Positions 50,876-62,865 of a DNA stretch of 64,000 nt are shown piece after piece. Position 1 is the stretch's first letter. Every line of letters begins with the position of its first letter. A program made the position numbers and the translations under genes. The notes under the pieces were generated by a model, which had not been told where the DNA came from, did no database searches, and saw only the letters and a program-made list of their open reading frames with translations. The stretch lies in the NCBI GenBank assembly GCA_023525715.1, contig JAKNSD010000059.1:501380-565379 (forward strand). The letters are read 5' to 3'. The stretch is from Cichorium intybus. Its lineage: Eukaryota; Streptophyta; Magnoliopsida; Asterales; Asteraceae.

Positions 50876-51650
50876 AAACACATGGACATGAAAAGAGTAG
50901 GAGACGTGAGATATAGCTAGGCACTTCAAACATAGGAGGGATGAAAAAAATCCTAGATTATGTTTGAGTATGTGAGGTTATGACTTGTAAGGAAGACCTG
51001 GGATGGGTTGCATGACACATGTCATATGTTGCGTTGGTTACACTGCTACGATGCTTATGATGTTTGGTTTACAGTGTGGTATTATGAAATGTGTATTTAT
51101 TTGGAGTTTTAATTTTATAAAGAGCTTTTATATAAAGAGTTTATTATGAGTCAACCCCTTTAAATATAACCAGGATTTCTTATGTGAAGTTGTACGTGTG
51201 TCTCAGGTGAAGATTAGTTACAGATGCCTTACTAATTGCTTAAAGGATGCTTTTGAGACTCTTGCAAGTTTTGGAGATTTCACGAATTAGAATCTTAGCC
51301 TTGGTATTATGTTCAGTTGTTCAATTTATACTTTTACTTATGTTTAGATAAACGAGTTGACATCCCATGTGGTTTTGTAATATCAATTGTTTTGAAAATT
51401 GGTTTAGGACTTTGGGAAATTCTGCTATCAAATAAAGAGGTTTCTTCACAAATTTAGTATAAAGTGTTTTTAAAATGGCTAAATTTAAGGATGTCACAAC
51501 TTTTTACAATTGTCAAACTAAGGATCATGTTTTGAAAACTATAATCAAAGGGTTTTCTTATAAAAGAGCAAAGAGTTGGAAACAAAGTGATTATTGGGTG
51601 TAAAGCTTTATATTGGAGGATAACTTGAGGGCTTAGAAGACTCACTTATG
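50876..51650. other. Continuation of unassigned LTR-like sequence
   Basis: No gene recognised. It is the same sequence type as 49440-50218, from which it is separated by the candidate solo LTR. Confidence 0.3.
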
Positions 51651-51653
51651 ACA

Positions 51654-51806
51654 TGTGGGTATTGGGTCTTGTGACTTGTGGGTGTAAAGTTGTATATGTA
51701 TATGTATATGTATGTACATACGTACGTACGTACGTACGTATGTATGTATGTATGTATGTATGTATGTATGTATGTATGTATGTATGTATGTATGTATGTA
51801 TGTATG

Positions 51807-51860
<54 letters not shown>

Positions 51861-52092
51861 TTTATTCATTTTAGGGAAGAGCTCACATTGTACTTTCATT
51901 GTTGTTTGGAGAGTAGAGAAACTTAGATTGATTTATGTAGTTGAACAAACATTGCTCCTACATTTTTGTTCTACTATCTCATTTACACAATAATTGTGCT
52001 TAATTGAAACATCGTTCTTGAGTGATTGTGATTATTCTCATTCCACATTCGTCAAATCTGGACTTATTATTTTCCAACATTAGTATTAGAGT
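51654..52092 (+). mobile_element. Candidate LTR with primer-binding-site-like sequence
   Basis: The stretch ends CCAACA at about 52079 and is followed by TTAGTATTAGAGTTG. This resembles TGGTATCAGAGC, the initiator-Met tRNA primer-binding site that follows the 5' LTR of many plant LTR retrotransposons. The start is a guess (TGTGGGTATTGG at 51654). No gag or pol is readable downstream. A large compound microsatellite fills its first half. Confidence 0.4.
51691..51856. repeat. Compound (TATATG)n-(TACG)n-(TATG)n-(TA)n microsatellite
   Basis: Four consecutive simple-repeat phases over 166 bp, each a one-base variant of its neighbour. Confidence 0.95.
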
Positions 52093-52674
52093 TGTCCCTT
52101 GAAGATTCAAATGATTATTTCAAGGAATAATAAGAGATTTGGTGATTGTATTCATAATCGTTCAAGTTCCGACTAATTCATTGGTGAGTCTCTCTAGAAC
52201 TGTTCATCATGTCACTGTTCAAACTGATGAGGAGTCCATAGACCACTGGTTTTTTTGGCTCTAGTTATGCTTTTCAAATTTGGATTTGGATGTGCATTTT
52301 GTGCGGTCTCATCTTCACGACCCCGTCTTGTCTTCAAAGCTGCTCGTCATTTTGGAGGCGTAGCCGGTTGATAGAATGCACTCCATGATGTTGTGTACAT
52401 TGATTTATTCCTTTTTATGGTTGATTTGAAAAGCGAGAAACAATACTTTGTTTAAGAAGGTGAGGTGCACTCTTTTAAAAATGACATATGATATTCAACC
52501 TTTTTCTTTATATATGAACCAAACATTAGGTGAAATTATTATTATTTTTTTTAATTGGTCAAATGATATCGCTCTCCTATTTTACTTGTATGATGTATTT
52601 TTATTTTCAAGCATTTTGTTAGTTTTGTGCATATAAAATCCACCGCAGTTCTTAAAAAAAAACAAAACAAAACA
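52093..52674. other. Unassigned segment, probably retroelement 3' UTR
   Basis: No gene. The end (ATAAAATCCACCGCAGTTCTT) directly before the poly(A) run resembles plant LINE 3' tails, so part of this may be a LINE 3' end. Confidence 0.3.
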
Positions 52675-52678
52675 AAAC

Positions 52679-52707
<29 letters not shown>
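52652..52707 (+). repeat. (A)n tail with CAAAA repeats
   Basis: A9, then four CAAAA units, then about 30 A. The form suggests the tail of an L1-mediated insertion on the plus strand. Confidence 0.7.
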
Positions 52708-53938
<1,231 letters not shown>

Positions 53939-54251
53939 TTAGGCCTTCAGGTGTGTCATTTCTTCTGCTTTCATTTTTTGTCTGTCAACTTGCATCCAGT
54001 CAGCAACTCTCTCTCATTCTCTTACCTCTGGAAATTGTCATCTCTTACTTCCTCTCACTTTTTAATTTAAAAACTAAATTTAAAATAAAATAAAACTAAT
54101 TTCAAAATAAATTAATTCACTAAAATAGAAATTTTAAAACGGAAAATTACATTAAAAATAAAACCTAAAAATTAAAAAAAAACATTAAAATTAAAATAAC
54201 ATAAAAAATACATATTTAAAATAAAAACTAGTAGCGTCACTCTCATTCCTC

Positions 54252-55414
54252 CTACTCGATATTAGGCACCGGCGTCGGCTCAACTTTAGCCCGATAGATA
54301 TGCTCGACTAAATCCGCACGAAGGTTGTTATGCGTTTCTTTGCTTTGCACTTCGTTTCTGTTTTCTAGATATTTCGGCGATCCAAGCGGTATCAGCTCGT
54401 ACGTTGGTACAACTTCGTTCAGATCAAACGTACATATCGCTCTCCTCTCGTCTTCCAAAATTATATTATGAAATATGATGCATGCGTACATAAGGTCTCG
54501 TATTCTCCTCGGATCCCAAGCCTGTGTCGGGTATTTGATCATGTGAAAGCACTACCGAAGAACTCCAAACGCTCGCTCCACATCCTTTCTAGCCGCTTCT
54601 TGTCCGACCTTGAACATTCAACGCTTTGGATCCATTGGACATGTAAATGACTTCACAAACACAGTTTAATCTGGATATATTGCATCGGCTAGATAATACC
54701 CGTGTTTGTAGTACGCTCCGTTGACCTGAAATGGACAAAAAGGGGTAACGCCTCTATAAATGTCATTAAATATAGGACAAGCAGCCCACTCCCAATGCAT
54801 ACAGTCAACGCTCCCAAGGATTCCGGGAAAACCATGTTTGCTTTCGACTGCGGTATACAACGTTTGAATGTCGTTGAACGTTGGTTTACGCAAATAACGT
54901 TTGCTATAAACATAGATGATAGTGCTTGCGAACTCGTAAACACTTTCCCAAACGGTGTGCTCTGACATCTTGAAATAGTCATCTCATAAATCAAATGTCG
55001 TGCCGGTTGCAATCTGACGAACCGCAGCGGAACATTTTTGTTCCGCTGTGAAACCCTTTTACCCCTACCATCGTATTGCAACCGCAAAACTGGATTGACT
55101 TTGCTCAAATCACGAACTATACGGAAGAAAAGTCGCTTGTTCATCCGATACCGTCGCCGAAATTGCTACGCCGTATACAACGAGTGTTCTGCTAAATAAT
55201 CGCGGACAAGGAGATCGTGCGCAGCTTCACGCTCTCTGTTTATTGTAGCCCATCTTGTTAATGTATGTGCATTTTTTGAACTTTGTGAAGTGTCGGTGCT
55301 TATCTGGGCAGCTTGGCGGAGCAATACCGCGGCTTGCACAGTAGATTCAAGCAACCAAGTCTCGTCTTCCGACGAAGATGACGAATCGAATAACTCCTCG
55401 AATCTTGGATCCAT
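54252..55414 (-). pseudogene. HARBI1/ALP1-like transposase with core deletion
   Basis: Starts at 55414 with MDPRFEELFDSSSSSEDE and continues through several frames: YRMNKRLFFRIVRDL (about 55144), QYDGRGKRGFT, KMSEHTVWESVYEFA (54968), RYLRKPT, GILGSVDCMHWEWAACP, HGYYLADAIYPD, then RDLMYACIIFHNIILEDER and a C-terminal acidic/basic tail to 54252. The first catalytic Asp (SVDCMHWEW) is present. About 50 residues that normally follow CP, including the SNND block with the second Asp, are missing: CP joins directly to IFNDIYRG. In-frame stops (for example at 55166, 54664) and frameshifts add to the damage. It could not cut DNA. Such proteins act in the nucleus with a Myb-like partner. Confidence 0.9.
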
Positions 55415-55478
55415 TTGGATTTTTAGTTGTAGTATGGTTTATATGTAGATGTAGTGTAGTTTAATTGTGTGTGATGTG

Positions 55479-55488
55479 TATATATATA
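55479..55488 (-). promoter_or_regulatory. TATA box of the Harbinger transposase
   Basis: TATATATATA 65 nt before the transposase start codon on the minus strand, inside the element. Confidence 0.5.
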
Positions 55489-55918
55489 GGTAAAAAAAAG
55501 TTTTTCTTTTTTGATTCAAACGGCTATATTGTTGTGTGCCAACGGTCACAAACACACACACGCCGCACAAGTTCGGAAGTCCGCACGAGCAGGAGAATGC
55601 GACGTCACCGCATGAGGGGGCGGTGTTCCCCGCAGCATCGCAGGTTGTCGCACACCTCGTCGGATGGCACACCGGACGGCCTTAGATAGTTAGATCTAAT
55701 AAGGTTTGTTTAAATAATTTGTACTTTTTAATGCAGCATAAGTCTTCTAATTTTAGAGGCTACAGGCCAACAGCCGAATATGACATGAATACATGTTTAA
55801 AAAATAAATTTTACATGATTGTAGAAGAAACTTCGTACAAGAATTGCTCAGAATTTGTTGAAATTAGTTGTCGAAAATAAAAGAATAAAATTATGTTAAT
55901 GAAATCAAATAATTTAAA

Positions 55919-56867
55919 GAGTAAATTATAGAAAGAGTCCCTGTGGTTTGGGGCTACTTACCTAAAGAGCCCTACTTTTCAATTTCAACTTTATGGATCC
56001 TTTAGGTTTTCGATTACTTTCAAAAAGAGTCCCAAGGCTACTAAAAAGACTAAATTACCCTTGATATTTTCTTTTTCATTTTTTTTTACCTTTCATCTTC
56101 ACCAATTTAATTTCAACCTGCGAGCCCAATAACCACATCTTCATGATAGGAATTTACCCACTGAAATTACGCTTCCCCATCCAATTTCACTTTGCCATTA
56201 AGCCAAAATCACAACCAGTTTTCAAGATCTAAGATTTCACAGAGGAATCGACAATATCAAGATCTAAGGAATTTCCGTCAAAATACTTAATGTCAAGTTC
56301 AAGAATCCTTATCTCTTTCATCGATTTAATCTAGCAATTGATTCTCAAACAATCTTTCTAGAATCTAGATACTGAATCAATTCTCAATCCCAAATCAGGT
56401 GGGTTTTTGATATTATCAACGATTGCCTTTGTATTTCTATTTTGGGTATCGTGATGTTCATCCAATCAGAAATCGAAATCCAGCGAGAAGAACATTTGTA
56501 TATTTGCGTGAATGACAGTTCGCCGACTTCATCAATGATTCATTGGTCACGTAAATTAGCAAAACAGAAAAGAGAAAATGAAGAGAAGATCGAGAGACGG
56601 GTAGAGAGCTGGGTTTGAAAGGGTTTCTGTGGCATCAGGCGGTAGGTTTCTTGGTTGATTTTGGGTTTTTTTTAATTATTAAAATAAATAAAACATTTAA
56701 AGAAAAATGAAAAAGAAAATATCAAGGGTAATTTAGTCTTTTTAGTAGCCTTGAGACTCTTTTTGAAAGTAATCGAAAACCTAAAGGACTCATAAAGTTG
56801 AAATTGAAAAGTAGGACTCTTTTGGTAAGTAGCCCCAAACCACAGGGACTCTTTCTGTAATTTACTC
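55919..56867. mobile_element. MULE-like element, GAGTAAATTA family, no recognised cargo
   Basis: The ends GAGTAAATTATAGAAAGAG and, inverted, GAGTAAATTACAGAAAGAG begin inverted repeats of about 170 bp. A perfect 9-bp duplication TAATTTAAA stands at 55910-55918 and 56868-56876. The interior (56090-56640) is unique sequence with a donor-like CAG|GTGGGT at 56399 and no open frame. It looks like a captured 5' UTR plus intron start. Confidence 0.92.
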
Positions 56868-56876
56868 TAATTTAAA

Positions 56877-57460
56877 TGACAGAAAGTCTTTTAAATGAGT
56901 AGTGGATTTGGTAGTTCTTTTTTACTTATTTATTTTGGATTAGGTATTTCTAGGCACGGAAGATGAAGATCGGATATTTGGTGGTTAAACAAGTCCCAAC
57001 AAATGAATAAAACATTGATTCCCTTCAGTCCCCTTCCAAAATTGCGATTGAACGAATTTTGCAGCGTGGATCACAAAGATATTAGAAGATACATAATTGC
57101 TTCAATGACACAGCAGTCAGCATCGTGATAGCGTCAAAACTTATTCACGAATACCAATTTAAGGAAGCATTTGACAAAGAAAATTTAATGTTTTTTACTT
57201 ATATAATTCAGCAAAACTTAATTGTTTTATTAGCAATCTTAACAGTTTTTCATTAAATAAATTTATATTTTTTTACTAATTTTTATTCAAATAAAAACCT
57301 ATCATTGTTATTCTCTATTGTAGATTATAAGATTTAGTTAAGACCTAATTAATTATAAACCAATATAAATACCTCTAAAAACAAAATCTACAGTAACATT
57401 CAATGAAACCAACTCGATAGCTCACATTCTTCACTACTCAAACCCCCCTCCTCCCCACTC
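56877..57460. other. Intergenic segment without features
   Basis: Nothing recognised. Confidence 0.5.
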
Positions 57461-57462
57461 AC

Positions 57463-57640
57463 TTGCTTAGAAGTACGGTTGGTGCAAACATGAATCTTTT
57501 AATAGATTGGACATCAGTAATTGAAAAATTCAAAGGTAGACTGTTTCTCTGGAAATCAAAAACTTTTCTTTTGGTCAAACTCACTCTTACCCAATGGGTA
57601 TTCGGCTCCCTCTCATCGAAGATCGCTCTTCAACCAACAA
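57463..57640 (+). pseudogene. LINE reverse-transcriptase scrap
   Basis: About 50 codons read VGANMNLLIDWTSVIEKFKG, then LFLWKSKT, matching the RT segment between the catalytic core and the thumb in plant L1 elements (compare 44597-44286 minus). Flanking LINE sequence is absent. Confidence 0.55.
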
Positions 57641-57799
57641 AGACTTTGTTCTATGAAGGTTTGCAAAACAAATATCCAAATAATCCAGTACGATATGCAA
57701 CAAAATAACACCGTACTGATCTGAGTTCTAGTTTGTCATGGGCTTCTCGACGAACAAAAGCCTCACAACTCCAAAATTTTAGATGTGCTAATGAAGGTG

Positions 57800-58330
57800 C
57801 AACCTAATTTCATATCTTAGTAGGTGTCTTGGAAACCTTATTTGGACTCTAGCAACAGTCTCCTGGGCATAACCCTAAAAACTGATTGGAAGCGTAGTGT
57901 GATTCATTATAGACCGAATCATATCAACTAATGTTCGATTTATCCTTTCGAACATACCATTATATTGCGGTTTTTCTGGAGGAGATAAATGTGACATAAG
58001 CCTATAGTTCCTAAAATGATCTTTGAATTCATGACTAAGATATTCTCCACTCCTATCGGATCAGAGGATCTTAGTACTTTTCCTAAGTTGATTCTCTACC
58101 TCGTATTGGAAGTCCTGAATACCACGAAGGTTTCAGACTTATGTTTAATTAGATAAACATATCCATATCTATTAAAATCATCAATAAATGTAATGAAATA
58201 TCTCTCACCATGTTTTTGTTGGGGAATTATGTGAAAAGAAAGTATATTGGAAATCTGGATTGATTCAAAAAACGTGTTTAACACTTTCTTTGTTTGATAA
58301 TTCGACCCTAATGCCTTGGGTTCACGAATT
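57800..58330 (-). pseudogene. Copia integrase core fragment
   Basis: The minus strand reads GERYFITFIDDFNRYGYVYL, then after a frameshift ILRSDRSGEYLS, then PQYNGMFERINRTL. These are the integrase core with its D, D and E neighbourhoods in the copia arrangement. A stop follows in the next motif (near 57875). The GAG-pre-integrase part upstream has been replaced by unrelated sequence, and RT/RNase H do not follow. This is a dead scrap. Confidence 0.75.
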
Positions 58331-58500
58331 CCAAACTTAGGATATTTCCTGAAGAAACAATTTCAATATTAGGCACAAGAAAGAAATCTGAATGTAGAAG
58401 ATGAAGGGAAAAGAAAGACGTTTTGTTCTCCGTGTATCATGAGCGTATGAATCCCTATTCAAATTTAGGACATTTTACAAGTTATAAAATTGAAAAAAAT

Positions 58501-58582
58501 ATACCTTGGACTTCATAGAATTACTAAATAACCCAATAGTACCAAATATACCTTGGACTTCATAGAATTACTAAATAACCCC
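58501..58582. repeat. 47-bp direct duplication
   Basis: The 34-bp sequence beginning ATACCTTGGACTTCATAG at 58501 recurs identically from 58548, followed by the GC-rich block. Confidence 0.9.
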
Positions 58583-58710
58583 ACCAGGGGCGCTGGCACT
58601 TGGACCCCGCCAAGGGCGCTGCCCCTTGGACCCCGCAAAGGGGCGCAACCCCCTTTGAACCCCTGCTCAAGGGGGCAAGCCCCCTTGAAACCCCCGTTAA
58701 GTCTGCGTAC
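58580..58710. repeat. GC-rich imperfect tandem repeat with internal palindromes
   Basis: About four units of 28-33 bp of the form GGGGCGCTGCCCCTTGGACC, each partly self-complementary. Such blocks occur in LTRs or UTRs of plant copia elements, consistent with the nearby integrase fragment. GC content is far above the surroundings. Confidence 0.75.
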
Positions 58711-58739
58711 CAGCAACATTTAATTGATACAAGTGTGCA

Positions 58740-60146
58740 CTCCCGCACCTCCTAAACTTGTATCAAAAACTAAAATTGTCACTCTTGATACACTTATTAA
58801 TTTCATTACACCAAATATAGTTGGTAACACTAAAATCACCAACAATTTTATGGCTGATTGACATTCACATTTTCCCGTGATTGACACCTTTCTCATATTA
58901 CCTAACAAACAAGATTTGGAGTCATCATAAGAATTTTGGATTTGGAATTGGTTTAGGCTTTTATATTTATACTATATTGTTTTAGAGTTTTAGCTTAACA
59001 TTTTAGTTTTCCGGTTTAATTTTGTTTGTAAATGCTACGTTTTGCATGATTTTTATTTAAGGTTACATCTCTAGTTTAAGGTGAGTTTTCCTAAATTTGT
59101 GTATTTATTGGTTTGTTAAATTAAATTTATTAGAGAAAAAGTACGTTCACACGTGGATAATTATACACCCCACCATGCTTATTTGATATTCGAATACAAA
59201 ATAAAATAATAATAATAATATTAGTAATAATAATAATAAAAGGTAACCGATGCTTTAAGTTACAAACTTTTATACGAAAAAGAAAACAAATTGATTGCTA
59301 TTTTAAATATAAATAAGTTATGTAATTTATATTAATTTTTACGGTTATGTATTGTTATACTTTCTTTTGATATCTACTGTGACGTACAAATCTCATTAGA
59401 TATAATATTATATTATAGTGTTTTTTATGGCGGTATTTGCTGGTTTTAAAACAAATATATTGATACTTGTACTAACTAGTGATCAGGGGAGGAACTGATA
59501 CAGGGCATAGGGTGGCATGTGCCACAACTCAACTTTTTTTGACATAGAGGAAAAAATTTTAGAAAAATTTCGACGTACTGTAAATTTTTCAATGTGCTAC
59601 TCCTAATATACGGGATACTACTCCTAAATATATTTTCTGGTTCCGCCACTGCTAGTGATGCAATAAAATGTTGGAGGAATATGTTTGAATTACGATGAAC
59701 CGGAAGCTGGTGTCTTCTTGTTTCAGTGGGGTCAAATAGAGTCTGAGGTGTGTCTCGTTATATGCTCTAATGTCCAAGTTAGTAGGGTATTACTCGAGAG
59801 AGTGTTTGAGACATCTAGGAATAAATGAGAAAGTAGATTGTTAGTTGCTTGATACCTCCTGTGGGGAATATATTATAGAGTTGAAGAACCGGATAATTGC
59901 TGACATCTTATACCAATTTTGCACATCCATCATGTGTGGTTATTGTAGGTGATCGTAAACAACCAATGATCATTTATTGGAATAAGATGGGATACTTTTG
60001 GCGTCTCGGCATTGCTTTAGCTCAAGGATCCTTTAGCTCGGTTCGACCTTCACTTTGGCTATTGATGTTCCACCCTTCAGCTCAGTTACAGGCATAATCT
60101 GATTATATTGTTGATCAAATCTTGGTCGTGTGAGGGTGGTACACCA
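58740..60146. other. Segment with no confirmed gene
   Basis: AT-rich, with (AATA)n/(AAT)n near 59200. Positions 59485-59655 (GGGGAGGAACTGATACAGGGC ... GTTCCGCCACTGC) resemble the short hAT MITE at 27534, without a clear duplication. No domain was found in the short frames at 59897-60097. Confidence 0.35.
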
Positions 60147-60154
60147 CTGACTAG

Positions 60155-60762
60155 TATACTTAACAAACGTGTCGTGTCGTGTTGAAACATTAAACGGATT
60201 GAAAGAGCTTGACTTTAACCCAACTCGTTTACTTATTGTGTCATGTCAACCTGTTTATTTTTGTATCAAGTTTCGTGTTTAGTGCTAAAACATTGTAAAT
60301 GTGTCATTTCTTGTTGAATACTAAAAAGTTTAATGAGTAGGAGTTTGTGAGGTGGAAAGGAAGAAGTAAAAAACAGAAAATGGTAGGAGTTGGTAGGCGG
60401 AAGGGAGAATCCATACCAATTTTAGTGAGCAAAATGAAAAGATTAGGAGTTTGAGAGGCGGATGAATGAGATCACGATGATGAGGGAGTGGTCGAGTGAA
60501 AATATAGAATAGAGGGGAGGAAAAATCTAAAAATAAAGTCTTCAACTAAACGCCTAAATCGTTTTCACATTACAAAGGAACTCAAGCCCAAGAATTTTCT
60601 TTTGTATTTGATTTTTGTTTTGGGTCTATTGAATGTATATAAATAAAAATAATAATAATTTGCATATAAATAACATGTAATTTTTAAGCCGTTTTCGAGT
60701 TGAAATAGATTGAAATCTCTTACACAACCCAGTTTATTATGTATCAAAATTTAACACCTCTA
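60155..60762. mobile_element. Probable hAT-like MITE
   Basis: CTGACTAG (60147-60154) and CTAACTAG (60763-60770) form a 7-of-8 duplication around a segment starting TATACTTAACAAACG and ending, inverted, TAGAGGTGTTAAATTT. The subterminal region repeats CGTGT motifs. The terminal match is imperfect. Confidence 0.5.
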
Positions 60763-60770
60763 CTAACTAG

Positions 60771-61989
60771 TAAACAAAATAATCATTACAATTATACACG
60801 GCAAAATTTCAATGAGTCGTCTGATAAATAATATATATATATATGAGATATAATTTGAAGTGACAAATTGAAGTAATTCAACAATATATTATTGTTATTT
60901 TGTTAAATAATCATAACTTAAAAATATTTAAACAACTAATATCTTATTATATAATTCCTAAGAGAAAATCACATTCCAAAATCAATCTTTTAGAGCTGGT
61001 TTTCACTTTTTATAGTTGCTTATTTAGTGATCATTTACTTCAACATAAGTATTTTCAAAATATTTTCACAAACTTTTTAATAAGTTCCATGAGTAAAAAT
61101 CGGATACAGCGAAGAGATGGAAATGGAATGCCGTTCAAAAAAAAAAAGATGGAAATGGAAAGGATACAATGAAGAGAGGTGGAGCCGCACCAAGACAACA
61201 CACCACCGCCCGCACCAACCCACCTTGTTTTGAAAAATTATACCCAAGCTCTAAAGATGGCAACTATAATTATTACACTTCAAAGGCACTCTTTTGAAAA
61301 AGACATTTCTTTGTGTTTTTTCTTAACAGCACCCTAAATACCTCGTAAAAGTTATAATTTAAATTCAAAACATTTATGTTATTTACATGAATCGAGTATT
61401 TAAATAAATATATGTATGATAAATGCTATTCGTATGAGTTGCAACTCATTCGATTTGATGGTGTATTTTCATTTTACTTACCATGTTATTCTTACTTTTT
61501 GATTGTCATTATAAACGTTATATTATTTTTCCTTACTTTTCTAAAATTAAGAAATAATCATTCTTTCACTTCTTTTTTTTTAATAAATAATAACACATAA
61601 TATCAACATTTATAATGAAGAAAATATATTTCATTAATTCAAAATGAATAATTAAAATGACTTCATTAGAATTAATTGTAACTAAAACATATACTTAAAA
61701 CAAGTCTAGCTGCTATATTTTTTCCTTGTATCAGCTTCGATATAATTATTTATTGTTCTTCGCTCAGAAAATCGTCAGTTGGTTGCATAAAAAATTTCAT
61801 GTATTTGATGTGTTACTTTTGTTCACGAGTTTTTTTTTTTTTTTTTTTGTCTTTCTTCATGCGCTGTATGGTTATCTTCGAGCACTTTTTTTTCTTCGCC
61901 AATTTTTCTTTCTCGAATTCAATAATTGCAATAAAATTAAATTAGATTGTTGAAACTCCGGTGTCATCTTTTGTATGTCCTAGCTGTTG
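60771..61989. other. AT-rich segment with no gene
   Basis: Nothing recognised apart from a T18 run at 61832. A 40-bp stretch at 61411-61450 recurs near 63191-63230. Confidence 0.45.
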
Positions 61990-62865
61990 CTGTCTCCTAA
62001 TAAAGTTGACGAAGACGATTTCTTTTTCGCTTTATCCTCTACCCATCGAACGAACTATTTTTTCGAGTTTAACTTTCTCCTCCTTATCATTCAAGTCAAA
62101 CATGACACGAGCATCCGACGAAGTTGCATAACTTGACTCAAAATGTTTTTGTTCTTTTTGAAGAATCTGGTTGTCCCTCCACCTCATGTCAACTTGAACA
62201 ACGTGTTACAATCTTCCAAAAGTCGACATATTTGAACGGTTTCTCGTGATTATCATTCTGGAATATTTCTAACACCATATTGAAAATGTTTTGCCACTTT
62301 GTCCGCTTTTGCGTTGCATTTTTTAGTTATGGTACAACCCGTTGAACTTTGTAACCGACTTCTTAATGTTACGATACTTGGTGGTTAAGATGTTTTGTAT
62401 GATAATCGTGACAACCGATTTCCTTAAGAAAACACTTTGTAATGTACAACAAAATGTTGGGCTGCTTGAGAATTTCTGATATTCGGGTCCTCCGATATGT
62501 CAACCCACGAAGGGGTCAATGTGACTTCTTCTTCCGTCGTCCACAATTGAGAGGGTGCATTGCCTTTATTTTTGGGTTGGGTTTCGGTAACACCTTCAAC
62601 TGAGGATTGGGTTTGGGAACATACTTGATTTTCGATTCGGGTGCGTATTTGAGAAGACACGAGAAGTTGGTGAAAAGGCTTGGGGTTAGGTTTGGGATCA
62701 AATAAAACGGTTCAAAGTGAAATTGGTTAGATGAATAGATGGGGCCATTTAGTTGTGACTGGTACAATGGTGTTGAATGATCAAAACCAAAAACATTTCT
62801 CGTAGGTGTGATTGGGTTCGATCGAATGTTGGAGTGATGTTGTTAGGAGAATTGTTTGAAACCAT
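61990..62865 (-). pseudogene. Harbinger-associated Myb/SANT-like protein, decayed
   Basis: From the ATG at 62865 (MVSNNSPNNITPTF) the minus strand reads a Pro/Gln/Lys-rich lead, then LWTTEEEVTLTPSWVDISED and IRNSQ at about 62560-62470, the Myb/SANT-like (NAM-associated) DNA-binding domain of the second protein made by PIF/Harbinger elements. Further down, KWQNIFNMVLEIFQND and a Ser-Lys-Arg-Thr-Lys nuclear-signal-like segment keep the family order to about 61990, through several stops and shifts. In the family this protein helps the transposase enter the nucleus and bind ends. No matching transposase lies adjacent, and terminal repeats were not identified. Confidence 0.7.

Larger units (their letters stand above)
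53942..55681 (-). mobile_element. PIF/Harbinger element, complete ends, deleted transposase
   Basis: The left end GGCCTTCAGGTGTGTCAT and the complement of the right end (GGCCGTCCGGTGTGCCAT) agree at 15 of 18 positions. TTA is duplicated exactly outside (53939-53941, 55682-55684), the canonical target of this superfamily. The 1740-bp element has one transposase gene on the minus strand with its own TATA box, but the gene is broken, and no second (Myb-like) ORF is present. The separate Myb/SANT-like relic at 61990-62865 belongs to another copy. Confidence 0.92.

Noticed and set aside
54468..54965. Plus-strand open frames in the Harbinger element
   Set aside because: They are reverse shadows of the transposase reading on the minus strand.
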